Shown: positions 45,531 through 55,194, counted from the stretch's first letter. The stretch is 64,000 bases of DNA from Sinomonas sp. ASV486 (GCF_030908215.1 NZ_JAVFJK010000012.1:9524-73523), one strand, 5' to 3'. A program made the numbers and translations. Notes: a model not told the origin generated them from the letters alone.

Positions 45531-47213
45531 CTACCGCGCCCGTTCCACCCGCTCCTCGTCCCACACGGGCCCGGTCGTCTCGCGGACCTTGCCGTCGGAG
45601 CCGAACACGAGGAACCGGTCGAAGGACCGCGCGAACCAGCGGTCGTGGGTCACGGCAAGGACGGTGCCCTCGAACGCGTCGATGGCCCGCTCGAGCGCCT
45701 CGCCCGAGTGCAGGTCGAGGTTGTCGGTGGGCTCGTCGAGGAGCAGGAGTGTGGCCCCCGAGAGCTGGAGCAGGAGAATCTGGAACCGCGCCTGCTGGCC
45801 GCCCGAGAGCGATTCGTACTTCTGTTCCGCCTGCCCGGCGAGCCCGTACCCGTCAAGGGCGCCTGCTGCGGCCTCGCGGGCCAGGCCGGAGCGGTGCTCG
45901 TCGCCCCGGTGCAGGATTTCGAGCAGCGTCCGGCCGGCGAGGTCGGGCCGCGAGTGGGTCTGGGCGAAGTACCCGGGCCGGATCCGGGCCCCGAGCTTGA
46001 CCGTCCCCTCGTGTGAGACTGGCGCGATCACGACATCGGAGACCGGCTGGTGCTCACGCTCCGGATCGGTCCCGCCGAGCGCGAGCAGCCGCAGGAAGTG
46101 GCTCTTCCCCGAACCGTTCGAGCCCAGCACGGCCACCCGGTCGCCGAACCAGATCTCGGCGTCGAACGGCTTCATGAGCCCGGTGAGCCCGAGCTTCTCG
46201 GCCACGATCGCGCGCTTTCCGGTCCGCCCGCCGCGCAGCCGCATGTGCACGTTCTGCTCCACGGGCAGCGCCTCCGGTGGCCCGGCGGCGAGGAACTTCT
46301 CGAGTCGGGTCTGGGCCGCGTGGTAGCGGTTGGCCATGTCGGAGCGGAAGGCGGCCTTCGTCTTGTACATGGTCACGAGCTCCTTGAGCTTCGCGTGCTC
46401 CTCGTCCCAGCGCTTGCGCAGCTCCTCGAAGCGGGCGTTCCGCTCGGCGCGCGCCTCGACGTAGGAGGCAAAGCCGCCGCCGTGGATCCACGCGCTCGCG
46501 CCGTTGATGCCGGGCTCGAGCGTCACGATGCGCTGGGCGGCGTTGTTGAGCAGCTCGCGGTCGTGGCTAATGAAGAACACGGTCTTGCGGGACTCGTTGA
46601 GCTTCGCCTCGAGCCAGCGCTTGCCCGGGACGTCGAGGTAGTTGTCCGGCTCGTCGAGGAGCAGGAGGTCGTCGGGGCCTGCGAAGAGCGCCTCGAGCAC
46701 GAGCCGCTTCTGCTCGCCGCCGGAGAGGGTCGACGCCGCGCGGTGCTGTGCCCGCTCGTACGGCATCCCGAGCGCGGCCATGGTGACCTCGTCCCAGACG
46801 GTCTCCCACTCATAGCCGCCGGCATCGCCCCATTCGGCGATCGCGTGCGCGTAGGCCATCTGGGTGGCCTCGCCGTCGTCCTCCATCATGGCCAGTTCGG
46901 CGGCGTCGAGCGCGCGGCCCGCGGCGGCGACGGACGACGGCGCGGCCCCCAGGAGGAGGTCCCGCACCGTCGATTCATCCCTGACCTGCCCGATGAACTG
47001 CCGCATGACACCCATCGAGCCGGACCGGCCCACCACGCCCTCGTCCGGGGTGAGATCCCCGGCGATGATCTTGAACAGCGTCGTCTTGCCCGTGCCGTTC
47101 GGCCCGATGAGGGCGGTCTTTGAGCCCTCTGGGACCTTGAACGTGACGCCGTTCAGGAGCGGGGTGCCGTCGGAGAGGACATAGTCGATGCCGGAGAGGT
47201 CGAGGTGGGCCAC
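45531..47213 (-). CDS. ABC-F family ATPase
   Basis: 560 residues with two ATPase domains and no membrane part. Domain 1: Walker A IGPNGTGKTT, signature TLSGGEQKRLVLEAL, Walker B LLLLDEPDNYLD. Domain 2: GSNGSGKSHFLRL, LSGGQQARFQIL, LLLLDEPTDNLD. The inter-domain linker (about 245-300) is Lys/Glu/Arg rich. ABC-F proteins act on the ribosome to rescue stalled translation or protect it from antibiotics; this could be either. GTG at 47213 has no Shine-Dalgarno sequence, but TACGCT lies 6 nt upstream. Confidence 0.92.
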   Translation of the reverse strand: MAHLDLSGIDYVLSDGTPLLNGVTFKVPEGSKTALIGPNGTGKTTLFKIIAGDLTPDEGVVGRSGSMGVMRQFIGQVRDESTVRDLLLGAAPSSVAAAGRALDAAELAMMEDDGEATQMAYAHAIAEWGDAGGYEWETVWDEVTMAALGMPYERAQHRAASTLSGGEQKRLVLEALFAGPDDLLLLDEPDNYLDVPGKRWLEAKLNESRKTVFFISHDRELLNNAAQRIVTLEPGINGASAWIHGGGFASYVEARAERNARFEELRKRWDEEHAKLKELVTMYKTKAAFRSDMANRYHAAQTRLEKFLAAGPPEALPVEQNVHMRLRGGRTGKRAIVAEKLGLTGLMKPFDAEIWFGDRVAVLGSNGSGKSHFLRLLALGGTDPEREHQPVSDVVIAPVSHEGTVKLGARIRPGYFAQTHSRPDLAGRTLLEILHRGDEHRSGLAREAAAGALDGYGLAGQAEQKYESLSGGQQARFQILLLQLSGATLLLLDEPTDNLDLHSGEALERAIDAFEGTVLAVTHDRWFARSFDRFLVFGSDGKVRETTGPVWDEERVERAR

Positions 47214-47230
47214 CCGTCAAGCGTAGTGGT

Positions 47231-48721
47231 TCACACGCTCGCGGCTTCAGCGGCGGGTGCGTCGACCACGGCGGAGGGAGCGCCGTCGTCGTGCGGCGCG
47301 AGCCTCTTGACGAAGAGCGAGACGAGGATCGCCGCGAGGGACACCATGCCGCCGAGGATGAAGGCGCCGTGCGTGCCGTTGGCGAGCGCCTCGGCGACGC
47401 CCGTGCCGGCGGCAGCGGCGGCCGCGCCGACGCTCAGCGCGGTCACGAACAGGGCGGTGCCGGCCGCGCCGGCAAGCTGCTGCATCGTGTTGACGATCGC
47501 GCTGCCGTGGCCATAGAGCTCACGGGGCAGCGAGCCGAGGGAGACGGTCATGAGCGGGGTCATGACCATGGCCATGCCGACGGAGAACAGCACGTGCATC
47601 GCAACGACCGTGGCGAGGGGGGTGCTCTGGCCCATCGTGGTGAACCACCACTGGCCTGCGGCCATGAGGACGGCGCCCGGGATCACGAGCGGGCGCGGGC
47701 CGATGCGGTCGTAGACGCGGCCGATGATCGGCGAGATGATGCCCTGGATGAGGCCACCCGGGAGCAGGAGCAGGCCCGTGGTGAGCACGCTGACCGCGAG
47801 GCCGTCCTGGAGGTAGATCGGCAGGACGACGACGGTCCCAAGCATCATGCCCATGGCCATCATGATGACGACGAGCGAGACCCGGAAGTCCTTCACGCGG
47901 AAGGGGCGAAGGTCCAGGAGCGCCCCACCGCTCTCGCGGGTGAGTCGGCCCTGGCGGCGGATGAACACGGTGAGGGCCATGACGCCGACGACGAACGCGA
48001 CCACGGGTGCCCAGCTGCCCTCGAAGAGGGTCTCGATGGTCGCGAGGCCGTACACGAGGCCGCCGAAGCCGAAGACGGAGAGCACCACGGAGAGCGCGTC
48101 GAGGCGCGGGGACTGCGCCGCGTGGGGCATGCGGATCACGGAGACGCCGAGGATCCAGAGAATCACGATGAGCGGGAGCAAGAGGCCGAAGATCCAGCGC
48201 CAGTTGAAGCTGTGCATGACCACGCCGGCGAGGGTCGGGCCGATGGCCGGAGCGACGGAGATCACCACTGAGTTGAGACCCATCACCGTGCCGCGGTGCG
48301 AGGGGGCGACCCAGTGGAGCGTCGTCGTCATCAGCAGCGGCAGGATGATCGCCGTGCCGAAGGCCTGGACGACGCGGGCCACGAGCATGACGCCGAACGT
48401 CGGGGCGAAGGCCGCGATGGCCGTGCCGGCGAGGAAGAAGAGGATCGCGGCGGCGAAGAGGCCGCGCGTGCTGAAGCGCTGGAGCAGGTAGCCGGTGGTC
48501 GGGATGACCACGGCCATGGTGAGCATGAAGCCCGTGGTGAGCCACTGGGCGGTGGCCGCGCTGACGGCGAAGTCGGTCATGAGCTGCGGGAGCGCAACGC
48601 TCAGCACGGTCTCGTTGAGGATCATCACGAGGGCCGCGAGGACCAGGACAGTGATGGCGACGGTGGTCGATCGGGTGGTGGGTGTCTTCTGGGCGGAAGC
48701 GGGCGGCGGGGCAGCAGACAT
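47231..48721 (-). CDS. DHA2-type MFS multidrug transporter
   Basis: 496 residues with about 14 helices. Helix 1 MILNETVLSVALPQLMTDF, motif A-like GYLLQRFSTRGLFAAAILFF, and motif C PAIGPTLAGVVMHSFNWRW are typical of EmrB/QacA exporters. The ATG at 48721 has GGAAAGG upstream. It is divergent from a TetR gene and is probably repressed by it. It ends 17 bp from the ABC-F start, so there is no room for a terminator. Confidence 0.92.
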   Translation of the reverse strand: MSAAPPPASAQKTPTTRSTTVAITVLVLAALVMILNETVLSVALPQLMTDFAVSAATAQWLTTGFMLTMAVVIPTTGYLLQRFSTRGLFAAAILFFLAGTAIAAFAPTFGVMLVARVVQAFGTAIILPLLMTTTLHWVAPSHRGTVMGLNSVVISVAPAIGPTLAGVVMHSFNWRWIFGLLLPLIVILWILGVSVIRMPHAAQSPRLDALSVVLSVFGFGGLVYGLATIETLFEGSWAPVVAFVVGVMALTVFIRRQGRLTRESGGALLDLRPFRVKDFRVSLVVIMMAMGMMLGTVVVLPIYLQDGLAVSVLTTGLLLLPGGLIQGIISPIIGRVYDRIGPRPLVIPGAVLMAAGQWWFTTMGQSTPLATVVAMHVLFSVGMAMVMTPLMTVSLGSLPRELYGHGSAIVNTMQQLAGAAGTALFVTALSVGAAAAAAGTGVAEALANGTHGAFILGGMVSLAAILVSLFVKRLAPHDDGAPSAVVDAPAAEAASV

Positions 48722-48798
48722 CGAGGCCTTTCCGGGGGCAGGGTGGGATTTCACTCCACTATGGCACGTTGTGACAAGTTGTCGTAAGCTGACATGAA

Positions 48799-48814
48799 CG
48801 TGAGCGTTCTCACG
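48799..48814. promoter_or_regulatory. Palindrome in the MFS/TetR divergent region
   Basis: CGTGAG and CTCACG flank CGTT as a perfect 6-bp dyad. Other partial dyads (GACAAGTTGTC near 48771-48781) lie nearby in the 131-bp region. Either could be the TetR operator. Confidence 0.45.
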
Positions 48815-48852
48815 TCCCGCCCACCCGATCCAGCCGTGATACACAGGTGTCC

Positions 48853-49512
48853 ATGCACGAGCCATCCCGCCCTGGCCTCCGCGAGCGACGCCGTCGCGAC
48901 ACCCAGCAGGACGTCCATGAGGCGGCGCTCGACCTCTTCGAGGCCCAGGGCGTGCGCGGGACCACGGTCCAGCAGATCGCCGAGCGCGCAGGCATCTCAT
49001 CGCGCACGTTCTTCCGCTATTTCTCCTCCAAGGAGCAGGCGGCCATCCCCGGCCAACGACACCTGCTCGAGGCGATCCAGAGCCACACGGTCTCCGAGAC
49101 CGCCCGCGTTGCAGGCCTCGGCGCCGTGCTGCGCGAGGTCGGGTCCGCCGTGGAGGCCGTGATCGCGGGCGAGGGCGGCCCGGACCTCGAGGACCACCGC
49201 CGCGTCACGCGCCTTCTCGCGAACGAGCCCGACCTCGCGCTCCTCGCGGCGGCCCAGGAGCAGGAGTTCGTGGTGCGCCTGCGGGAGCGGCTCACCCCCC
49301 AGCTGCCCAACGCCGAACGCCTGGCCATCCGCGTTCTGGCCGAGGTCGCCGTGGTCCTGTGGAGGAGTTCGTGGGAGGAATGGGCCGAGACTGTGCGGGA
49401 CGGGGACGCGCCGGACCCGCTCGAGGTCTTCCGCCGCTCGCGCGAGACCCTGCTCGCCATCGTCGGCTCCGGGGACATCACGCAAGGGCTCAACCTGAGG
49501 AGGACGATGTGA
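48853..49512 (+). CDS. TetR family regulator
   Basis: 219 residues. The TetR domain runs from DTQQDVHEAALDLFEAQGVR through VQQIAERAGISSRTFFRYFS (about 35-58). The start is ATG at 48853 with ACAGG upstream; GTG at 48847 is possible. It probably represses the divergent DHA2 exporter. Its stop overlaps the methionine aminopeptidase GTG (GTGA), tying expression of the two. Confidence 0.9.
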   Translation: MHEPSRPGLRERRRRDTQQDVHEAALDLFEAQGVRGTTVQQIAERAGISSRTFFRYFSSKEQAAIPGQRHLLEAIQSHTVSETARVAGLGAVLREVGSAVEAVIAGEGGPDLEDHRRVTRLLANEPDLALLAAAQEQEFVVRLRERLTPQLPNAERLAIRVLAEVAVVLWRSSWEEWAETVRDGDAPDPLEVFRRSRETLLAIVGSGDITQGLNLRRTM

Positions 49513-50291
49513 TCGAGATCCTGACCGCAGCCGAACTGGCCCAGGCGCGGGAGACCGGTGCGCTCGTCGCCGACATCCTGCAGACCCTCAAGCGTCGCAG
49601 CGCCCCCGGCGTCAACCTCCTGGAGATCGACGACTGGACCAGAGCCATGATTATCGAGGACGGGGCGGTGTCCTGCTATGTGGACTATGAGCCGTCCTTC
49701 GGCCGGGGCGCGTTCGGGCACTACATCTGCACGTCCGTCAACGACGCCGTGCTCCACGGGCTGCCGCGCGACTACCTGCTGGCAGACGGCGACCTGCTGA
49801 CGCTCGACCTCGCCGTCAGCAAGGGCGGCGTCGCCGCGGACTCTGCCATCAGCTTCATCGTGGGCGACTCACGGCCCCCCGAGAGCGTGGCTTTGATCGC
49901 CGCTACCGAACGCGCGCTGGACGCGGGCATCGCCGCGGCCCGCCCCGGCGCCCAGATCGGCGACATCTCCGCGGCCATCGGCTCGATCCTGAGCGAGGCG
50001 GGGTACCCGGTCAACACCCTGTTCGGGGGCCACGGCATCGGATCGACCATGCATCAGGACCCGCACATTCCGAACACGGGACGCCCCGGCCGCGGCTACC
50101 GGCTGCGCCCCGGGCTGCTGCTCGCCCTGGAGCCGTGGGTCATGGCGGACACCGCCGAGCTCGTCACCGATGCCGACGGGTGGACGCTCCGGAGCGCAAC
50201 GGGTTCCCGGACGGCGCACAGCGAGCACACGATCGCCGTGACGGAGGACAGGGCCGAGATCATCACCCTGCCGCGGCAGGCTCAGGGCTGA
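49509..50291 (+). CDS. map: Type I methionine aminopeptidase
   Basis: 260 residues. The active-site set is complete: His83 (SVNDAVLHGLP), Asp100 and Asp111 (LLTLDLAVSKGGVAADSAIS), His in GGHGIGSTMHQDPHIPN, Glu in LLALEPWVM and Glu in HSEHTIAVTED. It removes N-terminal Met from new proteins. GTG at 49509 has GAGGAGG upstream, inside the TetR coding end. The major map normally sits near ribosomal-protein genes, so this is probably an extra copy under TetR control. Confidence 0.93.
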   Translation: MIEILTAAELAQARETGALVADILQTLKRRSAPGVNLLEIDDWTRAMIIEDGAVSCYVDYEPSFGRGAFGHYICTSVNDAVLHGLPRDYLLADGDLLTLDLAVSKGGVAADSAISFIVGDSRPPESVALIAATERALDAGIAAARPGAQIGDISAAIGSILSEAGYPVNTLFGGHGIGSTMHQDPHIPNTGRPGRGYRLRPGLLLALEPWVMADTAELVTDADGWTLRSATGSRTAHSEHTIAVTEDRAEIITLPRQAQG

Positions 50292-50321
50292 GACCACCCG
50301 GCGTCCCCCCACGCACGGAAG

Positions 50322-50365
50322 GGCGGCGTACGACGTCGGGTGCCCGCCCGCCGTCGTACGCCGCC
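50322..50365. terminator. Bidirectional terminator hairpin
   Basis: Two 19-nt arms (50322-50340 and 50347-50365) pair with one mismatch around TGCCCG. The right arm shares GCCGTCGTACGC with the hairpin at 5537-5584, suggesting one terminator family. It lies between the convergent map and S15-hydrolase genes. Confidence 0.75.
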
Positions 50366-50383
50366 TTGCGCCGGAATCCGGCC

Positions 50384-52108
50384 CTACTCCGCAGTGCGCG
50401 TCGTGAACGGCAGCACGAGCCGGGACGGGTGCGTCGCGTCTCGGTAGACCTTGTGCGTCACGGGCCGGCCCACGGGGAGGTGGAACGCGTCCGGTGGCAG
50501 GAGCGAGTTGTGCTCGTCCACGAGGGGCTCGTCGTTGGAGAGCTCCACCGTGAGCCGGTGGCCCGGCAGGAACGTGTTCGCAAACGGGTAAAGCCGCACC
50601 ACGTACTCCTCGATCCTCCCCGGCTCCACGGGCACGGTGCGGGTGTGCGGGTGATACGGGCTGCCCTCGGTGGTGCGCTCGTCGAGCTCGCGGTGCGAGG
50701 CCTTGAGGTAGCCCGTGGTGATGAGCTGCCGCTTGCCGTTCGGGGCCGTGTCCCACAGGCGCAGGATGAAGTTCGTGTCGTCTTGGTCGATCTCGGCGAA
50801 CAGGTGCGCGGCGCCGGTGCCCATCATCTCGGTGCGCTCCTCGAACGCCTCTGTAGTCCAGGAGAGGACCTCGACCTTGTCCGTGACGGTGAGCGGGGCC
50901 TGGTAGAACCCGTCCGGTGCGGCGTGGGCGGTGCCCATGGGCTCGGGCTCGGCCGAGAGCTTGCGGCGCGGGCGGAGGTACAGCGGGCGGTACTCGATGT
51001 CCTTGGGCGGGAAGGCGGTGCCGGTGACGTGCTCGCGGGAGCCCTCGACGAACACCGAGACCTCCGGCTCGTCCATGATGCCGTTGTCGATGCCCTTGAT
51101 CCAGTAGTCGTACCAGCGGAACATCTTCTCGTGCTCCTCGATGAAGGGGCGCGACTGCATGGGCGGGTACGGGCCGATGTCCAGCTTCTTGGGGCCCTTG
51201 AGGGTGTTGAACAGCTCGATCGTGCCGTCCAGCGTCCAGCCTCGGCCCTGGTCGAGCTGGAGGTAGACCGGGATGTCGATGTTCTTCGCGAGGTTGACCG
51301 GGTTGCGCTCCTCGTACCACTCGCCGTCGAGCTCGTTCATCACGATGTCGAACCACGCCTCGTGGTTCTTCGGGTAGTTCAGCGTGTGGACCAGGTTCGG
51401 CCACGCGGCCACGTCCGGATCCGCGAGCCGCTCCGCGACGAGCTTCTTGATCTCCTCCGGCGAATACTGCTCGAGCATGCGGGACTTCACCCGGTCCGTG
51501 AACGCCCACCCGGAGTCGCCGCCGCGGCCCTCGCGCGCGGCACGCGGCATGAACCACATGACGCCGCCGTGGTACGTGGTCTCGTAGAAGTCGTAGTGGC
51601 CGCCGGAGACGAAGATCGCCTTCAGGTGCGGGGGCCGCTCGGCCGCGGCGAGGATCTGCATGGACCCGAAGTAGGAGATGCCGATCATGCCCACGTTGCC
51701 GTCGCACCACGGCTGCTCGGCGACCCACTCGATGAAGTCGTACGCGTCCTGGCCCAGAGATACGCCGCCGGCGTTGTAGTTGCCGATGTGCTCCCCGCCC
51801 GAATCGCCGGAGCCGCGCAGGTCCCCGATCACGTGGGCGTAGCCCTCGCCGACCACCCGGGCGATGTCCCCGGCCTCGATGCAGCCGTCCCACATCGGGC
51901 TCGGTCGCCGTTGTGGCGGCATGGTCAGGGCGAGGGCCTGCAGCTCCTTGCCGTACGGGCTCAGCGCCACCAGCGCCGGCCGCGGCGCGTCCTCGGTGCC
52001 GTGGTACACGTCGAGGGCGAGCTCGACGCCGTCCCGCATCGGGGCGCGGAGGTGCTTGCGGACGGCGATGCTGTGGCCGCCCGCGTCGATGGTCTGGTAC
52101 TCAGCCAT
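50384..52108 (-). CDS. CocE/NonD family hydrolase (S15, X-Pro dipeptidyl-peptidase-like)
   Basis: 574 residues. The alpha/beta-hydrolase core has VVGEGYAHVIGDLRGSGDS and nucleophile elbow GISYFGSMQI (Ser145). A jelly-roll C-terminal domain (about 340-560) is typical of CocE and glutaryl-acylase-type esterases. Members hydrolyse esters or amides such as cocaine and X-Pro peptides. The start overlaps the MBL gene by 8 bp. It ends the leftward half of the catabolic locus. Confidence 0.86.
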   Translation of the reverse strand: MAEYQTIDAGGHSIAVRKHLRAPMRDGVELALDVYHGTEDAPRPALVALSPYGKELQALALTMPPQRRPSPMWDGCIEAGDIARVVGEGYAHVIGDLRGSGDSGGEHIGNYNAGGVSLGQDAYDFIEWVAEQPWCDGNVGMIGISYFGSMQILAAAERPPHLKAIFVSGGHYDFYETTYHGGVMWFMPRAAREGRGGDSGWAFTDRVKSRMLEQYSPEEIKKLVAERLADPDVAAWPNLVHTLNYPKNHEAWFDIVMNELDGEWYEERNPVNLAKNIDIPVYLQLDQGRGWTLDGTIELFNTLKGPKKLDIGPYPPMQSRPFIEEHEKMFRWYDYWIKGIDNGIMDEPEVSVFVEGSREHVTGTAFPPKDIEYRPLYLRPRRKLSAEPEPMGTAHAAPDGFYQAPLTVTDKVEVLSWTTEAFEERTEMMGTGAAHLFAEIDQDDTNFILRLWDTAPNGKRQLITTGYLKASHRELDERTTEGSPYHPHTRTVPVEPGRIEEYVVRLYPFANTFLPGHRLTVELSNDEPLVDEHNSLLPPDAFHLPVGRPVTHKVYRDATHPSRLVLPFTTRTAE

Positions 52109-53075
52109 GGATGGAATGCTCCTGGTTCTGAAGGGCGCGGGTCAGGTAGCCGTCGAGGGTCGTGAAGAACGGGGACGGCTCGAGGGTCGGGTCGCCGTCG
52201 TAGCCGAGCTCCCGGGCGACCCGCTCGAACGGCGAGTAGGGAGACTCAGTCTCGACGACGCCGTCGTGCACATAGCGTTCGACGGCGCCGCGGATGCGCG
52301 CCTCGAGCGCGAGGCTCTCCTCGAGCGCGCGGTGAGCCTGCGCGGAGTCGAGTTCGACGCCGTACGGCTCGCCGTCCGCGCCGCGGTACGGGTGCCCGAG
52401 GTACAGGCGCTCGGGGCGCACCTCGTCCCGGAGGTACTCAAGGCTCGAGCGGTAGGCGTCCGGGTCGGTGTAGCCAGGGAACCGGTTCGCCGCTCCGTGG
52501 ATCTGGACGGCGTCGCCGACAAACACGGAGTTCTCGCCGCTGAGATTCGGCGTGGCGAGGCGGTAGGCCACCGACCCGGGCGTGTGGCCGGGCACAGGAT
52601 GAACCGATAGCGTCACGTCCCCGCCAAGGGAGATGATCTCGCCGCCGTGGACGAGGACAGCGGGCTCCATCTCGCCGGAGATGGCCGACGCGGCGGTCTG
52701 GGCCTGCTGCTGCACGCCGTCAGGGTTCTTGAGGTACTTCTGGCGACCCGCGGCGTACTCCTCGACGTGCCCGTCTCGCGAGCGGAGCATGTGCGCGTCG
52801 GCCTCATGGATCACGACCTTGGCGCGGCCTCCGGTGAGCTCCCAGAGGGCCTTCGCGCCACCGAGGTGGTCGATGTGGCCGTGGGTGAGGAAGATCCACT
52901 TGATCTCGTCGATGCTGCGGCCCAGCTGCTCAAGCGCGGGGACCATGCCCTCCCGGGGGGAGGAAGCGATGCCCGTGTCGACGATCGCCGGCTCGGGCGC
53001 GTCGATGAAGTAGCTGTAGAGGCCGAACCGGCCCCACGGCGAGACGAGTGGGTGGACGGTGGCTGCGCCGTTCAT
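52101..53075 (-). CDS. Metallo-beta-lactamase-fold hydrolase
   Basis: 324 residues. The metal motif is THGHIDHLGG (H65-x-H67-x-D69-H70), with the further ligands in VHPVPGHTPGSVAYR and LYLGHPYRGADG. This fold includes lactonases, glyoxalase II and esterases. It overlaps both neighbours (8 bp with the S15 gene, 4 bp with the esterase gene), so it is part of one translationally coupled operon. The substrate is unknown; a lactone or thioester is a reasonable guess. Confidence 0.88.
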   Translation of the reverse strand: MNGAATVHPLVSPWGRFGLYSYFIDAPEPAIVDTGIASSPREGMVPALEQLGRSIDEIKWIFLTHGHIDHLGGAKALWELTGGRAKVVIHEADAHMLRSRDGHVEEYAAGRQKYLKNPDGVQQQAQTAASAISGEMEPAVLVHGGEIISLGGDVTLSVHPVPGHTPGSVAYRLATPNLSGENSVFVGDAVQIHGAANRFPGYTDPDAYRSSLEYLRDEVRPERLYLGHPYRGADGEPYGVELDSAQAHRALEESLALEARIRGAVERYVHDGVVETESPYSPFERVARELGYDGDPTLEPSPFFTTLDGYLTRALQNQEHSIHG

Positions 53076-54019
53076 CGTCCGCCCGCCTTCGAGGCCAGGA
53101 CGCCGGCCAGGAAGTCCCGGGTCTGGGCGAAGGCCGCGGCGTACTCGGGGATCCAGCCGAAGTTCGCCACGAAACCGTGGTTAGCGCCCGCGTACCGCGT
53201 GACGGTCGCGTCGACGCCCGCCTCCGCGAGGCGCCGGCCGTAGAGCTCGCCCTCGTCCCGCAGCGGGTCGAACTCCGCGGTGAGGATGAGGGCCGCCGGG
53301 AGGCCGGTGAGGTCCTCACGCTTGATCGGGGAAACGAGCGGGTCGGCGGGATCGGCGCCGCTGTCGAGGTAGAACGCGTTGAACGGCTTCAGGCCCGCGG
53401 TCTCGAGGCCGTAGCCGACCGCGTTCTCCCACAGCGAGGCATAGCGGGCCTCGTCGAAGTCGAGGTCCAGGGACGGGTAGTAGAGGATCTGGTGGGTGAT
53501 CCGGTCGAAGCCGTCGTCATGCGCCATGGCAGCGACGGCGGCGGCGAACGTGCCGCCGGAACTGTCGCCGGCCACGGCGAGCGTGGTCCCGTCCCACGTG
53601 AGGAGCTCGCCGTGCTCGGCGGCCCAGCGGACCACGCCGTAGCAGTCAGTCAGGCCGGCGGGGAAGGCGGCCTCCGGGGCCCGGCGGTACCCGACGGAGA
53701 TGACCTTGAGGCCGGTCTCCGTGGCCAGCGCACGGGCCACGTGGTCGTGGGTGTCGAGGCTTCCGAGGAAGAACGCGCCGCCGTGGAAGTACACGATGAC
53801 CCCGTGCGCGTCGGCTTCGGTGGGCGTGTAGATCCGGACCGGGACGTCGCCCGACGGCGTGGCGGCCACGGCGTCGTCGACCGCGTGCAGCGGGAGGCGG
53901 TCGGCGGGGGCGGCGACGTGCGACTCCTCGTCTGCACGGAGCACGGCAGGATCAATCGGGCCCGGCGGCGGGGACGGGAGACTCGCGACGATACGGGCGA
54001 TCTCTGGATGCAGCGCCAT
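53072..54019 (-). CDS. HSL-family alpha/beta-hydrolase (esterase)
   Basis: 315 residues. The oxyanion motif HGGAFFLGS, nucleophile GDSSGGTF (about 153), acidic residue in EFDPLRDEGE and catalytic His in GANHGFVANF complete a hormone-sensitive-lipase-type active site. The ATG at 54019 lies 4 bp after the flavoprotein stop; its own stop overlaps the MBL start (ATGA). In this operon it probably cleaves an ester made or exposed by the oxygenases. Confidence 0.92.
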   Translation of the reverse strand: MALHPEIARIVASLPSPPPGPIDPAVLRADEESHVAAPADRLPLHAVDDAVAATPSGDVPVRIYTPTEADAHGVIVYFHGGAFFLGSLDTHDHVARALATETGLKVISVGYRRAPEAAFPAGLTDCYGVVRWAAEHGELLTWDGTTLAVAGDSSGGTFAAAVAAMAHDDGFDRITHQILYYPSLDLDFDEARYASLWENAVGYGLETAGLKPFNAFYLDSGADPADPLVSPIKREDLTGLPAALILTAEFDPLRDEGELYGRRLAEAGVDATVTRYAGANHGFVANFGWIPEYAAAFAQTRDFLAGVLASKAGGR

Positions 54020-54023
54020 GGGC

Positions 54024-55172
54024 TCAGGCCTCGACGGTCTCGGCCGGTGCCGACTGCTGCTGGGACTCGGGCTTCTGGCCGGGGAAGACGGAGTTGACCT
54101 CGTCTTCGCTCCAGCCTTGGCGCGAGATGCGCTGCAGCTCGTCGGTGACGGGCTTGCGGGTGGCCTGGTACTGCGCGAGCGCCTCCTTGACCGTGTCGGC
54201 CTCGGCGAGGGCGTCGGCGAGGGCGCCGGCGTCGAGGATCGCGGAGTTGGCGCCCTGCCCCTGGTGGTGGAGCATCGAGTGGGCGGCGTCGCCGACGAGG
54301 ACAACGGAGTCGGAGTGCCAGACGTCGACGGGGTCGATGTCGTAGACCGCGCGGACATTCACAGTGTCCATGTCGAGCTCGCGGGTGATGTCCACGATGC
54401 GCTGGTCGAAGCCCTCGACGGTCTTGAGGAGGTCCTCCTTCGTGATGGACGGCGCCCACGTGCTCTCCGGGTTCAGGACCGTGATGTCGAAGGAGACCTG
54501 ATTGCGGTGGCGCAGCGGCAGGAAGTAGACCTTCGTGCCGTGGCCGATGTACATGCGCAGGTTGTCATCGATGGTCAGGCCGTGCGTGGCGTCGGCGTCG
54601 ATGACGGCGCGGTAGGCGTGCTCGCCGGAGAAGACCGGGCCCTTGTCGCTGAAGAGCTGCTCGCGCACCACGGACTTGATGCCGTCGGCGCCGACCACGA
54701 GGTCGGCCTCGACGACGGCGCCGTTGGTGAAGGTCAGGACGGACTTGTCCCTGTCAATGCCTTCGGCGGCCTCGATCTTCTCGAGCTTGTGGCCCAGCTT
54801 GACCATGCCCTCGGGGAGCACGCCGATGAGGGCCTCGATGAAGTCGCCGCGGTGGATGAGGTGCGTGGGGCCGTACTTCTCGATCTCGGGCCAGGAGTCC
54901 TTCATGATCGGCTCGCCGGTGGCGGTCAGGATCTCGAAGTAGTCGCTCGGGGAGGAGACGGCGGCGATCGCGTCACGGATCCCCCACTGGCGGAAACGCT
55001 CCATGGAGTTGGGGCGCAGGCCGATGCCGGCGCCGACCTCGCGGGTCTGGCCGGCCTGCTCGTAGACGGTGACGTTCGCGCCCAGCAGGCTCAGGGCCTT
55101 GGCCGAGGCGGCTCCGGCGTAGCCGGCCCCGATGATGGCGATGTTCAGGTTCTTCAGCATTGAAGAGTTCAT
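54024..55172 (-). CDS. FAD-dependent aromatic-hydroxylase-type monooxygenase
   Basis: 382 residues. GAGYAG (residues 15-20) binds ADP, VVGADGIKSVVR is the DG motif, and VVLVGDAAHSMLHHQGQGAN is the GD motif with the FAD ribityl contact. This is the class A flavoprotein hydroxylase family (salicylate or 3-hydroxybenzoate hydroxylase type), using NAD(P)H and O2. It lies 22 bp after the phosphotriesterase-like gene. It probably hydroxylates a ring in the pathway encoded here. Confidence 0.92.
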   Translation of the reverse strand: MNSSMLKNLNIAIIGAGYAGAASAKALSLLGANVTVYEQAGQTREVGAGIGLRPNSMERFRQWGIRDAIAAVSSPSDYFEILTATGEPIMKDSWPEIEKYGPTHLIHRGDFIEALIGVLPEGMVKLGHKLEKIEAAEGIDRDKSVLTFTNGAVVEADLVVGADGIKSVVREQLFSDKGPVFSGEHAYRAVIDADATHGLTIDDNLRMYIGHGTKVYFLPLRHRNQVSFDITVLNPESTWAPSITKEDLLKTVEGFDQRIVDITRELDMDTVNVRAVYDIDPVDVWHSDSVVLVGDAAHSMLHHQGQGANSAILDAGALADALAEADTVKEALAQYQATRKPVTDELQRISRQGWSEDEVNSVFPGQKPESQQQSAPAETVEA

Positions 55173-55194
55173 GGCTGGGTCTCTTTCTGGGAAG

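Noticed and set aside
50135-52165. 676-residue plus-strand reading frame
   Set aside because: It is antisense to the clearly recognisable S15/CocE hydrolase and has no domain of its own.
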